Assembly (NCBI GenBank): GCA_018340805.1
Contig: JACMZG010001908.1
Coordinates: 39,001,689-39,065,688 of the forward strand
Source of the DNA: Microvelia longipes
Taxonomy: Eukaryota > Arthropoda > Insecta > Hemiptera > Veliidae
Reading direction: 5' to 3'
DNA length: 64,000 nucleotides
Below, one piece after another: positions 21,411 to 32,319 of the stretch. The position numbers were made by a program, and so were the translations under genes. Below the pieces are notes generated by a model. It was not told where the DNA came from and did no database searches. It was given only the letters and a program-made list of their open reading frames with translations. The first letter of the stretch is position 1. Every line of letters begins with the position of its first letter.

Positions 21411-21934
21411 TGCCGCCGAGTCGAGAAGAAAAAATCAAGCAACAGATATAATTAAGTTGTCCAAAACCTTGAAACGAACTAAATGTACAAATTAATTAAA
21501 TTATAATTATTATAAAAAATAAGCAAAATAAAAAAAGAAAATAACATATTTTTAGTAATTATGTGAATGAATGATGAATATTAAAAAGAATGATTTTCAT
21601 GATATATAATTTTTATTATAATTATAATATAGTGTAGGTTACAAAAAGGAAAAAGTCAGTTCTCTCCTTCAAAGCTTATTTTCAAAGAGATCTAGCTTAA
21701 TTATAGAAACAAACATAAGATTTTTCAAAAAAAAAAATAACAAAAAATAAAGTAATATTAAATTAATACTAAAATAAAAGAAAAGAAAAAATCAACATAT
21801 AAAATAGAAACCAAAATCTAGTTTTAAGTGAGTTTAACATTATTACAACAAAAAAGATTGCAGCATGGTAATTTTCAAAATATTTGTAAACTTAATTTCA
21901 GAAAATAATTTGTATATATCACTTACAATTACTT

Positions 21935-23395
21935 TTAGTTGAGTTGAAAAAATCAAATTTGTTACTGTTTGTATTACCAGTCATTAGTCTAGTAATGGGA
22001 GCAAATTTAGAATAGTTATTAGAGTGACATAGAATAAATAATAATTAATTTGAATCTAGTTTCAGTCTCTTTAATGTACTTGGGTACATTAAAGTTAATC
22101 TGATTAAACAGATATGGGAAAGCAATATTACTGTTTATTAAATCAAAAAGATATATAAAGTCAGTTTGTTGCCTTTTTGATCAAGAGAGAGTAAATTTAG
22201 AATCTTTCTTATACCTGATGAGGTGGGCGATTAAATTTAATTTTCCAAACAGCATATCGTAAGAATTTATTCTGTACTCTTTCAATAAGATCTATTTGAC
22301 AGATATAATGAAGATTCCAAACAACAGATGCAAAATGTAATTTAGATCTGATAAAAGTACAAAATAAAGTTTTAATTAAATCAATATAAGAAAAATATTT
22401 GCTGAGTCTGAGTATATATCTTAATTTTATCATAGATTTAGTTACAACAGCATCAATATGATGGTTAAAACTTAATTTTTCATCCATGATCACTCCTAGA
22501 TCTCTAATAAATTTTACATTTTCTAAAGTACTATTATCTACGAAGAATCCATAGTAGGAAGTTGAGCGTTTCCTATTATACAATATAGATTTACATTTTT
22601 TAGCATTTAAAATCATTCCATTATTTTCACACCACTCAACTACTCTATTTAAATTTTGTTGCAATAGAAAAAAGTCCATAATACTTATTATAATTTTAAA
22701 AAACCGATAATCATACGCAAATATTGAGCAGTGCACAAATACTAGTTTAGGGTCATTTATACAAATTTTAAACAAAAATTAAGAAAGATTTCCACCTTGT
22801 GGTATTCCAATACTAGGTGTGAATATTTCAGATAGAAAATGAATAAATTTAACATTTAATTTGCAGTCAGATGGAAAAGTAAAACCAGGAAAGTATTGTG
22901 CCATTAAAACCAGCTAATTTTAGTTTACAAACAAGAAGAGGTATAATAATATTATCAAATGCCTTAGTGAAGTCTGTGTATATTGCATATTGTTCTTGGT
23001 TTTTTTCAAAGGCTTTTATTATTATGTCCTGAAAACAAAGAAGATAAGTCTGCACTGATTTTCCAGGGGTGAATCTATGCGGTTCTTTAAAAAAAGAATT
23101 GAATAATGGTGATATCTCGCATTGAAGACAAATTACTCAAATAACTTAAGCATAGATAATATTGATCTAGGACGATAATTCTTACTATCTGAATGATCAC
23201 CTTGTTTAAAAACGAGGTGATGATTTTCCAGACATCAGGGAAACAACCGCTATTTAAAGATAAGCTGAATAATATAAATAATGGCATTATGAGATTATTC
23301 CTACATTCAAATAAAAAAATTGCAGGGACCTCGTCTGGTCCTACAGGTTGCTTTGTAATTATATTACTCAGTAATTTTTGAGTAATAAACAAAAA
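21935..23395 (-). pseudogene. Jockey-clade LINE reverse transcriptase remnant
   Basis: Reading down the minus strand: QPVGPDEVPAIFLFECRNNL and NSGCFPDVWKI (23360-23215), TNLLCFQDII-like and IYTDFTKAFDNIIIPLLVCK (about 23050-22920), GIPQGG (22804-22787), the catalytic box as FAYD instead of FADD (about 22720), NRVVEWCENNGMILNAKKCK, and FIRDLGVIMDEKLSFNHHID. Then come RVQNKFLRY and, in another frame, KRQQTDFIYLFDLINSNIAF to about 22070. The order and wording match insect Jockey elements. The FADD change plus frameshifts and stops show it is dead. No 5' endonuclease part is seen. Confidence 0.88.
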
Positions 23396-23399
23396 AACC

Positions 23400-23585
23400 A
23401 CACACTCACTAGGAACATAAATACACTAGGAACTACGTTTTTAACTAATACATATACACACAAATACACAACTTATTAACACAACACAAGCAGGAGGTCT
23501 TAAAACACCTGAAACAAATAATTCCGGTGCAAACACAATACTTTTCCTATAGACCTACTGTATAAATGAATGAACAGATTTCATT
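23400..23585 (-). mobile_element. family A fragment (head)
   Basis: On the minus strand: TCATTTATACAGTAGGTCTA, TAGGAAAAGTATTGTGTTTG, TTTGTTTCAGGTGTTTTAAG and TCCTAGTGTATTTATG. It directly adjoins the 5' side of the LINE remnant, so the LINE and this copy may have inserted into each other. Confidence 0.65.
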
Positions 23586-23589
23586 CAGA

Positions 23590-24035
23590 GCAACAATCTT
23601 AGGGAAAAAGGTAAAAAGTTACCACACGAATAAGAGTATCTTAATGCGCGCGGAACAGATAGAGATCGGGCGCCTTTGAGTCAGTCTATGGACCAGTCAG
23701 ACTCCTGATTTTTTGCTATTCCAGCTTTAAGGATGCTAAGAAGAAATGTTTGTAGAAGTGTCACCACCTAGTTAATTACTAAAGTCATCCTTGTTTTTTA
23801 TCTGTTATCTTATGGCTAGACACTGTTAAACTTTTATTGTTATACATTTTTGGGGACGTGAAATCCTTTTAATAAGAATCAAACAAAGAAAGAGATTAAA
23901 AAAACAAGAAAAGATTTATTGTTCTGCGCAAGGAAATAAAATCGAAATTTTGTCCTGGACATCACAAAATTGTAAAAACGTCACGTTTTTGGTTCCATAA
24001 AAACATTGAAATTCTTCGTTTCAAAGAAAACATGA
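23590..24035. other. unassigned sequence
   Basis: A GC-richer patch at 23646-23710 (GCGCGCGGAACAGATAG and following) has no open frame of note. The rest is AT-rich with no feature. Confidence 0.35.
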
Positions 24036-24039
24036 ATTC

Positions 24040-24237
24040 GTATTTTTACTTTTCCTCATTTATACTATACTTACATAGAAAAAGTATCGTGATCGCACTA
24101 AAATCCAAAACATGGATTTCACCTAAATATTTCCTTTCATGTGTTTTTGAGACCTCCAGAGTAGTGTTTCCTGTGTGTGCGTAAGTGATTATATGTTATT
24201 ATCGTAGCTATCACTGTGTTTTTACTAGAGAGTAGAA
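24040..24237 (+). mobile_element. family A fragment (head)
   Basis: TTACTTTTCCTCATTTATAC, CATGGATTTCACC, CATGTGTTTTTGAGACCTCC and ATTATCGTAGCTATCACTGT keep family order. It stops at ACTAGAGAGTAGAAA, where a (CA)n tract begins. Confidence 0.65.
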
Positions 24238-24254
24238 ACACACACACACACACA

Positions 24255-24297
<43 letters not shown>

Positions 24298-24312
24298 ATA
24301 TATATATATATA
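24238..24312. repeat. (CA)n then (TA)n microsatellite
   Basis: A CA run with one slip at about 24254 passes directly into a TA run. Frames through it on both strands are artefacts of the repeat. Confidence 0.95.
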
Positions 24313-24528
24313 GTCTGCTCCGTGGCCGTGATCGTAAAGCGTTCGATTTCGGCACCGGAGGTCCGAGTCGCAGCCCGGGCTATGCTCTAAGATTTTATGA
24401 ATAGTATTTGTATTAAAAAGATTTCGCCAACTTTAATTAAATTCTTAGAGTGTAGTATATGCAAACCACCTGAGGTGGTTCCCGCAGGGTGAAACCCATG
24501 GCCGAACTAAAACGGGCATTTTATTTTT

Positions 24529-24533
<5 letters not shown>
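24313..24533 (+). mobile_element. tRNA-derived SINE
   Basis: The head GTCTGCTCCGTGGCCGTGAT, AAAGCGTTCGATTTCGGC and ACCGGAGGTCCGAGTCGCAG has the box A / anticodon-arm / box B layout of insect tRNA-related SINEs. A typical head would read GTGGCGTAG..AAAGCGTTCG..ACCGGAGGTCC, then a GGTTCGAATCC-like box B; here box B is degenerate. The body includes CCACCTGAGGTGGTTCCCGC, itself a small CCACCT/AGGTGG palindrome. A related tail piece, CCACCTAAGATGGTTCCCGC, lies at about 48412. (TA)n tracts flank it on both sides, suggesting insertion into, or growth of, a TA tract. Confidence 0.65.
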
Positions 24534-24579
<46 letters not shown>

Positions 24580-24615
24580 ATAATTATCTAATATACTATA
24601 TATATATATATATAT

Positions 24616-24688
<73 letters not shown>

Positions 24689-24695
24689 TATATAT

Positions 24696-24792
<97 letters not shown>
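24534..24792. repeat. long (TA)n microsatellite
   Basis: About 260 bases of TA with sporadic TTA, ATTA and TACA interruptions follow the SINE. The open frame across it is pure repeat. Confidence 0.95.
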
Positions 24793-24793
<1 letters not shown>

Positions 24794-24799
24794 CTTACA

Positions 24800-25725
24800 C
24801 AAATGTAAGTAAAAATTTAATTTAAATCATATTTCTATTAATTTATTCATATTTAAATCTGGCTTATTCTGTCTTTAATTATAATTTAAGGCAGGAATAC
24901 AATAGTAGGAATTGGCGTAGCAATTGTTGTTAGCTCTACTCCATAAAAGAGTAAATAAAAAAACTCCATAAAAGCGTTAATGATAAATAAGAAAGTAATA
25001 AAAAAACTTAATTGATAAGTAAAAACAAACAAACAAAGAATATTAAATTGGCTAAGAAAAACGATAAAAGGAAGATAACCAGTTTTTTTTTAAATTATAG
25101 TTAACACATGTCTGGGTTAAAAGTTTTTGGAAAATGATGAGGAGAGGAAGGCGCAAAAAGATAACCAAAAGTAGCTACCCAATTACTTAGTAAGATAACG
25201 AAGTATAAATAATGTTACTCTGGAACAAAAGGAATTAAGTTTATATGTATGTGTGTATTATACACTTTTTTTATTTGATGATTCTTTAGGGATGCCATAC
25301 TAATGGCGCTTCCTTGTATTCTTTCACCGTCAATGGTATGTTTAAAAAAAAACTTTTTTAGTTTTTATTTATAAAAAAAAAGAAAACTAAAACATAACTA
25401 AAAGATATAAAATAAAATACTAACATAACAATCCTTTTTGTTTGAAACAAGAAGTTTTTTTTTAACTCGTTTTGTATGTTGTAGACATAGATGTGACTCT
25501 TTTTTGTCAAAAGTTTGTGTTTGTTATCCAGTCACAAAACACAAAACTTATAATGTTTTACTTGACTGTCAAAAAATGTTTAAAACTAATCTGTTTTGAT
25601 AAAAGAATAAAAGTTTTTTTTAAATAAAAAGGATACGATAAATAAAGTATTTGAAACAATGTGTTGAGGATGTAATAAAATATTGAAGCTTTTATTTATC
25701 AAAAATAATCAAATATGAAGAACAT
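24800..25725. other. AT-rich stretch with no recognised feature
   Basis: The only structure is a short inverted pair at about 25349-25389: AAAAAACTTTTTTAG..AAGAAAACTAAAA-type runs. No exon is supported. Confidence 0.4.
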
Positions 25726-25732
25726 TTTTTTA

Positions 25733-25915
25733 CATACATTTTATTTTTGTAAAATCAATTTGGCCATGTCTTGTGCGTGTATCAATTAATGGATAATTAG
25801 GACCGTAGGACGTATAAGAAGAGATTGTAGAGTTCGTACCCATACCTTTTTTTAATTTAAGTTTTCTTCCTCTTTTAAATATTTTCTTCTTCTTAGTCTT
25901 CTCAATCCGGCCCAT
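25733..25915 (-). CDS. uncertain 61-codon open frame, lysine-rich start
   Basis: From ATG at 25913-25915 the frame reads MGRIEKTKKKKIFKRGRKLK, then a polar part with SYTSYGPNYPL and RTRHGQIDF. The second half has less biased composition than nearby noise. A GTATGG after AAAAAAG at about 25845 could be a splice donor. I recognise no domain, no acceptor can be assigned, and a lysine-rich start is easy to obtain in A-rich DNA. This is probably chance. Confidence 0.12.
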
Positions 25916-26164
25916 AAATAAATGCGTATCAATGTTAGTTTAATTTTTGTTTTGTGAAATGGTGATTATTTTTTAATCATTTTTATATTACAAAATTTAT
26001 TAATCGTTGTTAACATAAGCTCAAAAAGTTTGTTTACTTGTAAAACTTTAGCTATCCTATTACGAAATTTCTCTTTGAAAACTAATTAAAACAATAGCAT
26101 TTAAGTCTTGCTGATTTACATCTTACACTGATTAAATATATAAGTAGATAATTAAGAACGCGCA

Positions 26165-26410
26165 TATTTTTACTTTTCCTTATTTATAATAGCGTAGGTA
26201 ATCAAGAAAAAATACTGGGTTAGCAAAAAAATCTGAAATCGGGGCGTCGCCATAGAATTATTATTAGAACTATAATTTTTGGTTTTAGGTGTTTTCAAGA
26301 CCTTCTGAGTACTTTTAATAAAGCTGTCTGTCTGCACTGCATGCATGTGTTTGTCTGTTATTATCTTAGCTTCCAGTGTACTACTTACAAATTAGAGCAC
26401 TACTACTAAA
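26165..26410 (+). mobile_element. family A fragment (head)
   Basis: TTTTTACTTTTCCTTATTTA, CTGAAATCGGGGCGTCGCC, TTAGGTGTTTTCAAGACCTT and TTATCTTAGCTTCCAGTGTA match the family order, with a short unrelated insertion around 26255-26275. Confidence 0.6.
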
Positions 26411-26629
26411 AAAATAAAAGTTTTAAATTATTTTTTTCAGAAATTATTCCTCAGGATACATGTTTGGAATCAAATAACTGATGTTTTATGGTTAACCTAA
26501 ATCAAAGGACTAAGTATGTAGTTTTGTAAGGTTATCTCTAAATTATTGCCAATTATTGCCCCCCCCCCTCTGGAGTTGGTTTCGTCCCCTTATAAGTTTT
26601 GGATGGCTACAGGCATGTTGCAGACACAA

Positions 26630-26700
26630 TTCTTTTCCTATATACCTACGGTATAAAATACTTTTCCTATATACATACAATATAAATGAGGAAAAGTAAA
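26630..26700 (-). mobile_element. family A head, locally duplicated
   Basis: On the minus strand ACTTTTCCTCATTTATATTG is followed by TATGTATATAGGAAAAGTAT and then a second ...ATACCGTAGGTATATAGGAA. The head motif is thus present as two adjacent copies of about 35 bases. Nothing downstream survives. Confidence 0.55.
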
Positions 26701-26755
26701 AATTATGCAACAAAATTTTAATTTTTTTTTAATAAAAAGTAATCCAAGGAACTGA

Positions 26756-26830
26756 GGCTCGAACCCGTAATCTTCTGTTATAGAAGCGAGTGCATATCCA
26801 CAACGCTATCGAAACTCAAGGGTATTCGAC
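26756..26830 (-). tRNA. tRNA-like sequence (pseudo-tRNA or SINE head)
   Basis: On the minus strand a box-A-like TAGCGTTGTGG is followed by ATATGCACTCGCTTCTATAA, CAGAAGATTAC and a good box B, GGGTTCGAGCC. The spacing fits a tRNA. The wording resembles tRNA-Arg(TCT), whose body reads GGATAGCGCA..GACTTCTAA..GGGTTCGAG. The anticodon stem does not pair and the acceptor stem is not recognisable, so it is a pseudogene or the promoter head of a SINE. Confidence 0.4.
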
Positions 26831-26849
26831 AGAATTTTTTTCTAATACA

Positions 26850-27365
26850 AATGTAACGTAAACAACTACTTAATTGAAAAAATGAGTTAATTTCACTAAA
26901 ATGTTGATTAAAATTAAATTATTTCTACGTAAAATTAATCAATCATATATGCTTAATTGATTCTGAGATTAATAATCTCAGAAATTTTCGGCCAAATCTA
27001 TTGCATATTTTGTTAACAATTGATAAGTATTCATTTTTTTCAATGTAAGTCGCCTATACCGACTCCTGCAATGACGTCACGCCATTCATAAAAAAGCCAG
27101 GTTATAACCTCCCACTGTGTTTGGTTTGTTTACATCGAATTGAATCACCTTATAAATTTCTGTTATCTTGGGGTCATACTATAAAAACAAAACAACATTA
27201 TCAGTGATGTGACACGTCTTTTTATAGTTCACTTTACTGCCTCTTGATGCCGCGCAAGCTAATTATATTTACCGCTACTTATAAATTAGCTTTAAAAATT
27301 AACCTTTTGTTGGAGTAAACATTTTATAAAAGCATAAAATTTCATATATTAACAAATTCAAAAAA
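26850..27365. other. AT-rich stretch with no recognised feature
   Basis: A small palindromic piece TTCTGAGATTAATAATCTCA lies near 26960. No exon is seen. Confidence 0.4.
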
Positions 27366-27370
27366 TATTC

Positions 27371-27484
27371 ACAACACCAACTTCGTCTTTCCACCAATAA
27401 GCTGTAGATGGCATTATAGTCGAAAACCGGCTCTGCTCAGAGTTAAATTAAAGCTTATTGGTGGAAAGACGAAGTTGGTGTTGT
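27371..27484. repeat. perfect 33-bp inverted repeat with 48-bp loop
   Basis: 27371-27403 (ACAACACCAACTTCGTCTTT onward, ending AATAAGCT) is the exact reverse complement of 27452-27484. In a window where most inverted repeats are degraded, 33 identical bases imply recent origin or conversion. The loop includes CGAAAACCGGCTCTGCTCAG. Exact identity ends abruptly on the outer side. Confidence 0.9.
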
Positions 27485-27489
27485 TAATA

Positions 27490-28280
27490 TTGTAGATCAT
27501 TCCACGGCGCTCACAGGAATACGCATTCCTCATTATGGCAAGTATGATGTCATTTAAATACGAGGCAGTTTTTAGGTTAATCTATGTGACTATATACTTA
27601 ACAACTTTAAAATATGATCTACAGTACATCTATATTTCTATTTGAAGTCTTTTCACCATCCCTTTATATTACCCATAATCAACTATCGCCAACGCCAGGC
27701 GCCAGCTAGAGTTTAATGCAACACCAGGTTTAAAGTATTCTTATACAACGCGGCGCAAATTGCGGAAAATCTCCCGTATAAAGCAAGAAGTTCTTTCGAA
27801 CTATCGAACCCCCATACTTCATCTTTTCATTTTAATTTATAAATAAACAACATAATAAAATATTTTTAAGCATAACTTCGATTTTAATTTATGAATAAAT
27901 AATAACATATTAAAACATTTTAAGCATAACTTCGATTTTAATTTATAAATAGATGATAACACATATTAAAATATTTTTAATCATAGCGATTGAATTATTA
28001 TACATATTAGAATATATGCGCCTAGTTATTATAGATGGAGTAAATTGTCTTACTTAGATTTGAATATTCATAGACAACTAAGGTGTTCTTATAATAAGCT
28101 CCGATACTCAATAGTTGTATTTTGTTTTTCTTCAACGCTTCTCTTTTTTAATATTTTTCTTTTAATTTCTTCCTACTGCATTGCCTTGTCCTTGCCTCAA
28201 TAATGCAATCTTTATCTGTTCTTTACCACTTCATCTAATCCTTTAACTAGCTACAAAAACCTTTATTACTGTTTAAAATA
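27490..28280. other. AT-rich stretch with small repeats
   Basis: Three near copies of a 60-base phrase containing CATAACTTCGATTTTAATTT (or close to it) occur at 27820-27990. A GC-rich patch CGCCAACGCCAGGCGCC near 27690 is partly palindromic. No coding exon is evident. Confidence 0.45.
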
Positions 28281-28285
28281 CTTAC

Positions 28286-28364
28286 AAAAAAGTTTATTCT
28301 CAAAAAGGACTTGAGATTTGTAGCTGGAGGTGCTGGAAGGCGCCAGGGAGACGGGTGGTGCCAT
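28286..28364 (-). CDS. candidate first coding exon
   Basis: On the minus strand, ATG at 28362-28364 is preceded by CACGTG and followed by G, which gives purines at both key context positions. The frame reads MAPPVSLAPSSTSSYKSQVL then FENKLF, with GC-rich codons in the first 20. It then meets a consensus GTAAGT donor at 28285-28280, leaving phase 1. Upstream, 28460-28570 is GC-richer and purine-rich on this strand, as a promoter or 5' UTR might be. I do not recognise the protein and cannot assign a next exon downstream (lower coordinates). If unspliced, the frame ends after about 34 codons. Confidence 0.22.
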
Positions 28365-28815
28365 CACGTGTATTCTTTTTTTTTGTTTTAAAAAAACACC
28401 AAACAAGTCCTAAAGGTAAAGTTTTAGAGGTAGGGTTATACACGGCTCAGGTGTAATAATTAGTAGGCGTCCTCAATCCAAGCTCCGCCCTAAACTTTGT
28501 TTCCTCTCCCCTTCCTCCGTAAACTTGATTTCTCCCCCTGCCTGACTTCATCTGCTTAAAAAAGCATCCGTTTTTAACACTAAATATAAACCGACCCGAT
28601 GACAAATATCACACAAAAAAATCAGGGTTTATTCTTGATTAAAAGCGCCGCTTTCATTAGGCCTTTTTTGCTTGAATAATGAAAATTTAAGCGTAAGAAT
28701 AATAAACACACGCAAAAATATTATAATGAATTTCATCTCCTCTTTATAAGTATTCTTTTTAATATTTAAGTTTTAGGGAATTTTCTTTTAAAAAATCACC
28801 TATAAAGTGGTTCGC

Positions 28816-28863
28816 GTAAAGGGCTGGAAGTCCCTTTACTGGCTGAAATCCTGAAAGGATTTC
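28816..28863. repeat. two adjacent perfect hairpins
   Basis: GTAAAGGG (28816) pairs with CCCTTTAC (28832-28839). Five bases further GAAATCC (28845) pairs with GGATTTC (28857-28863). They resemble the multi-hairpin blocks at 15.55 and 39.64 kb in layout but have different stems and loops. Confidence 0.6.
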
Positions 28864-28869
28864 AAAGTC

Positions 28870-30230
28870 CCTGTCAAAAGTTCCTGAAAACAAAAAAAAA
28901 TCTGGTTTGGTGGTCCGCAAGCTGGGCAAATTTCCTTTGGGATGCTTGCTTTGCGCATCAATTAGTTCTTCCTCGGGTTTTCGGTTTATGTTCTACAGAC
29001 GGGAACTTAAACCGAAATGGATTGTTATAAGCAACCCATTTCTTAATTTAGTTTCTTGTTTATTCCTTATAACATGGGCTGTAGCATTACAATTTGTAAC
29101 ACAATTTTGTTTACACCAAACAATCGAAAGGCTTTTAGCCCGTATAGTCAGAAGAAAAGCTACTATTTTCTCCCAAGCCGTCCAACTTAGCAGCTAGATA
29201 GGGCGTTGAATTGAAGCACCAAGGTCACATTCTGCAAACTAGCAAATCCTAGCAGCTGATTCTACAAAATTCTAGATCGGTTTTCTTTACTTCCTTCGTG
29301 GTAGTAAATTATTCCTGAAATCATATTTATAGTTTTGCTACTTTTTACACAAACTAGACGATAGTGTTTTACTTTTATTATTTGACGTGTCATAAAGAAC
29401 AGATAAGAATTTTAAGTAAAACAGCTTATCATTGTTGTCTGTCTAAGTCATGATAACTATATTAGTAAGTTAAAAACTTCTTTCATTGATTTTTTTCACT
29501 TGCCGCCTTAACCTCAACCTTTCTTATGGTTATTGATAAACTGACGTTATCTCAGTGCGAGATAACATCAATGCGATGAAAACCCTTTTTTACCGCATTT
29601 ACACTGATTGTATATGAAATGATTTACACCTAATCTATAACTGTTTCACTCGATACTTATTAAATTAATTGATTTAATTTTCGTAAAATTATGACGTCAC
29701 GTGTTCTCATTAAAATTATTGATCTATTACTATTTTGCCTTATTATATTTTATATATTAAGAGTATCAAAGTAATTATTTAGACCGAATGTTCGGTATCT
29801 ATATAAAGACTACAATAACACAAGATAGTACGATCATGGTTTATAAATAAAAGATTCCTCTCATCGGCCGATCAAAGAGTCTTGGTTATTAAAATTTGAT
29901 GAATGATGTTGTTCTGATACGTTTGTTCGAGATTTGGGTTATTTATTTCTTCATTCTTGGGAAGCTCGTTAACACTAGTTCTCTTAATTTAATTAAGATT
30001 TGATTTACACGAGGCTAAAGAAGTTATCACTTTTAGATATTATTTATGAATTATCTTGAGTTATTCGTGAATTTTGAATAATTAATATGGTTTGATCAAA
30101 TTTTGCTATCTTAGTTATTCTTATAAAGAGGTAATTGATTACTTCTTAAGGTAATGAGAGAGGTGATAAATCACCCCAGCATGTCTCCTTGGGATTTTTA
30201 CCGATTATAAGGAAGAAATTTGTGTACGGG
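28870..30230. other. no supported gene
   Basis: A 96-codon frame at 28907-29197 begins with TTG and has no domain I recognise. A small hairpin TGACGTTATCTC/GAGATAACATCA lies near 29541-29570. The rest is AT-rich. Confidence 0.4.
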
Positions 30231-30234
30231 GTAC

Positions 30235-30475
30235 TTCGATATTTTTCCTCACAATTTTAACTCGCTTCGCTCGTCCTCAGGATATCATGAGTACCCAAAA
30301 AGGTGATAGCACTTTAGTCTTGCCAAGCTAGGCCTAATAGTTAACCTACATTTAAAATTGTTATAAAAGTAGTGACGAAACTTAGCTTTTGGCTTTTCAG
30401 TTTGAATACAATACTATTCCTATATACTTCAGTCGTAGGAGTGGAAAATTAAAAATCAGGTGAAAAAAAGTAAGG
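30235..30475 (-). mobile_element. internally deleted family A copy
   Basis: On the minus strand a remnant of the head (GAAGTATATAGGAATAGTAT near 30410-30430) is followed after about 110 bases by the tail, CATGATATCCTGAGGACGAG and CGAAGCGAGTT (30246-30285). The body and the 5S-like part are missing, so this is a deletion derivative. Confidence 0.5.
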
Positions 30476-30479
30476 GATC

Positions 30480-32210
30480 CCTTCCCAGTCCTCCGAAGCG
30501 CAGTAAGAGCATTAGGAACTCTCCGAGCAATAAATTTTAGGATGCTCCTGATACCTAAAACCCTCTTCTTTCTTAAAAGAGATTAAATCAATTTTTGAGA
30601 GCCACCGGTACCTACCTCTCTTCCTCTCTTAAAATTTCCGTTATAATAGAATACTTTTCATTTAATTATCAGTAATAGAGTACTATAGGAAAAACATGTA
30701 AACAAGTAGCCCACGTTGATGGGCTCTATTTACTAACTTCTTTAGATATATAGGGCTTTTTTGTAATTGTGATTGCAAGAAGTGTAGGAGACATGATAAA
30801 GCTATGCTTACACTCAGACTTTTTGAAGCAGTCATAATGTTTGAAACTAATCAAGTTGAAACTATATCCCCCCCCCTCTGTGAAACTAAATAGAACATAT
30901 ACGATTAAGTAGACTCTCTTTACTATAAGCAGCAATGAAAAATGTATTACTACTTCAAGAGTTTGATCAATCCTGATTGGGGCCCTTTAAGTAAGGATGT
31001 TGGATATTAAGTACATATGGGGCCTTATTCATAGGTATAAAATAAGTACATTCCTGCCTAGTCCCTGTAATTTGATGACTTCAAAATATTAAATATTTAT
31101 TTTATTTATAATTATTAATTGTACAAGCCAAATAATGGATACAACAAGTCAATAACAATATAACCAGCAATAAAAATAGTAAAAACAATTAAATCTAGTA
31201 TGGCTATGACTAGTATTGAGCTCTGAGAAGCCCCTAATTTTAATTTAAAAGTAGTATTACAACCCTGACTAGGGTCCCTTGACAATGATAGAACACTCAT
31301 ATATTAAAATGTAATGAGCCTTCATATATAGGTATAAGTGTAAAAGGCGTACCTACTACTCTGACTTAGACCTCTTAGTCCAAGCAAATGCTCTAATACA
31401 TTTAAAAAAAATAGCATAAACTGAAACTATTAGAATAAAACGAATAAAATGTAATCATGGTGTGTTACAATATTTTATGTTTATTCGTAAAAGGCAATAA
31501 TGATATGAAAGAATTTAAACATTGCACTCAAAGAAATGGTTCCTTTGACGTCTTGAAACTTAATTTGAGACTTTCAGGGGTCTAAGGACCCCTGGTTTGA
31601 AACAAATGATCTAGAAGGGTTATTAAGTTATAATGAAATCAGAAGTAGCCAGGGCTAAAGTAATACCACCTTAACATTTAGAAAAACAAGACTTTTTAAG
31701 GACGAGCAATGCGTGTCTGCAGTTATAACCTCGACATAATACAACTGCTCAATTTTAAGGTCAGCGTAGCGAGACAAGTAAGCTTGGGATAACATGACAT
31801 TCAAATGCCGAGGGAAGCGAATCCAATGTTCTTACAGCTCCAAATTTTAATGTATGTTTTTATGATTTGTCTATATTTTATAATTTATACAAAACAATTA
31901 AAAGAAAAACAGCCCTAACACAAATTAAATGAAAATGGGATGAAATCCCAGTTAATTAAGACTGTATAGATAAAACTTGGAGATAAAATCCCTGTTCTAG
32001 TTAAAACTGTCAAAGTACTTAGAAGATAAACTTAGGGATGTATCCCAAGGAAAGGGTTACAGATGTTTTTCCAGTTAAGTTTCATGCTTTGCAAGCCCTT
32101 ACTTACAAGTTTCATGCTTTGCCCTTACAAGGTAAAGCGTAACAAGACGGGTCTCATTGTAGGGTTCTTTGCAGAGTCTTTACATGCTAATTCTTGATTA
32201 AACTAGGCAA
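30480..32210. other. no supported gene; small palindromes
   Basis: Frames at 30726-30935 and 31115-31300 (minus) have no domain. Around 31930-32060 there are short GGGAT..ATCCC palindromes, and AGTTTCATGCTTTGC is directly repeated at 32078 and 32106. Confidence 0.35.
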
Positions 32211-32215
32211 ACAGT

Positions 32216-32313
32216 TAATCCAGACAATTTAAACTGTTTTTTTTCGGTTGTTGAGGATTTTCTAGAAAATTTTCCCCCATTTAACAACAGAGATACTAAA
32301 TTTGTCTGGATTT
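32216..32313. repeat. 98-bp imperfect hairpin
   Basis: AATCCAGACAATTTA at the left pairs with TAAATTTGTCTGGATT at the right. GGTTGTT and AACAAC pair further in, and the centre TTTTCTAGAAAA is palindromic. This is probably a tiny MITE. Confidence 0.55.
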
Positions 32314-32319
32314 CTAATT

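Noticed and set aside
22209..22775. An intact reverse transcriptase gene
   Set aside because: The catalytic FADD is changed to FAYD, and the rest of the domain is in other frames with stops; it is a pseudogene.
24489..24812. 107-codon ORF of Y/I repeats
   Set aside because: Pure (TA)n microsatellite translation; the same holds for frames at 24137-24404 and 38403-38620.
28907..29197. 96-codon ORF with a hydrophobic centre
   Set aside because: TTG start, no domain, no neighbouring exon; the hydrophobic part is what T-rich sequence gives.
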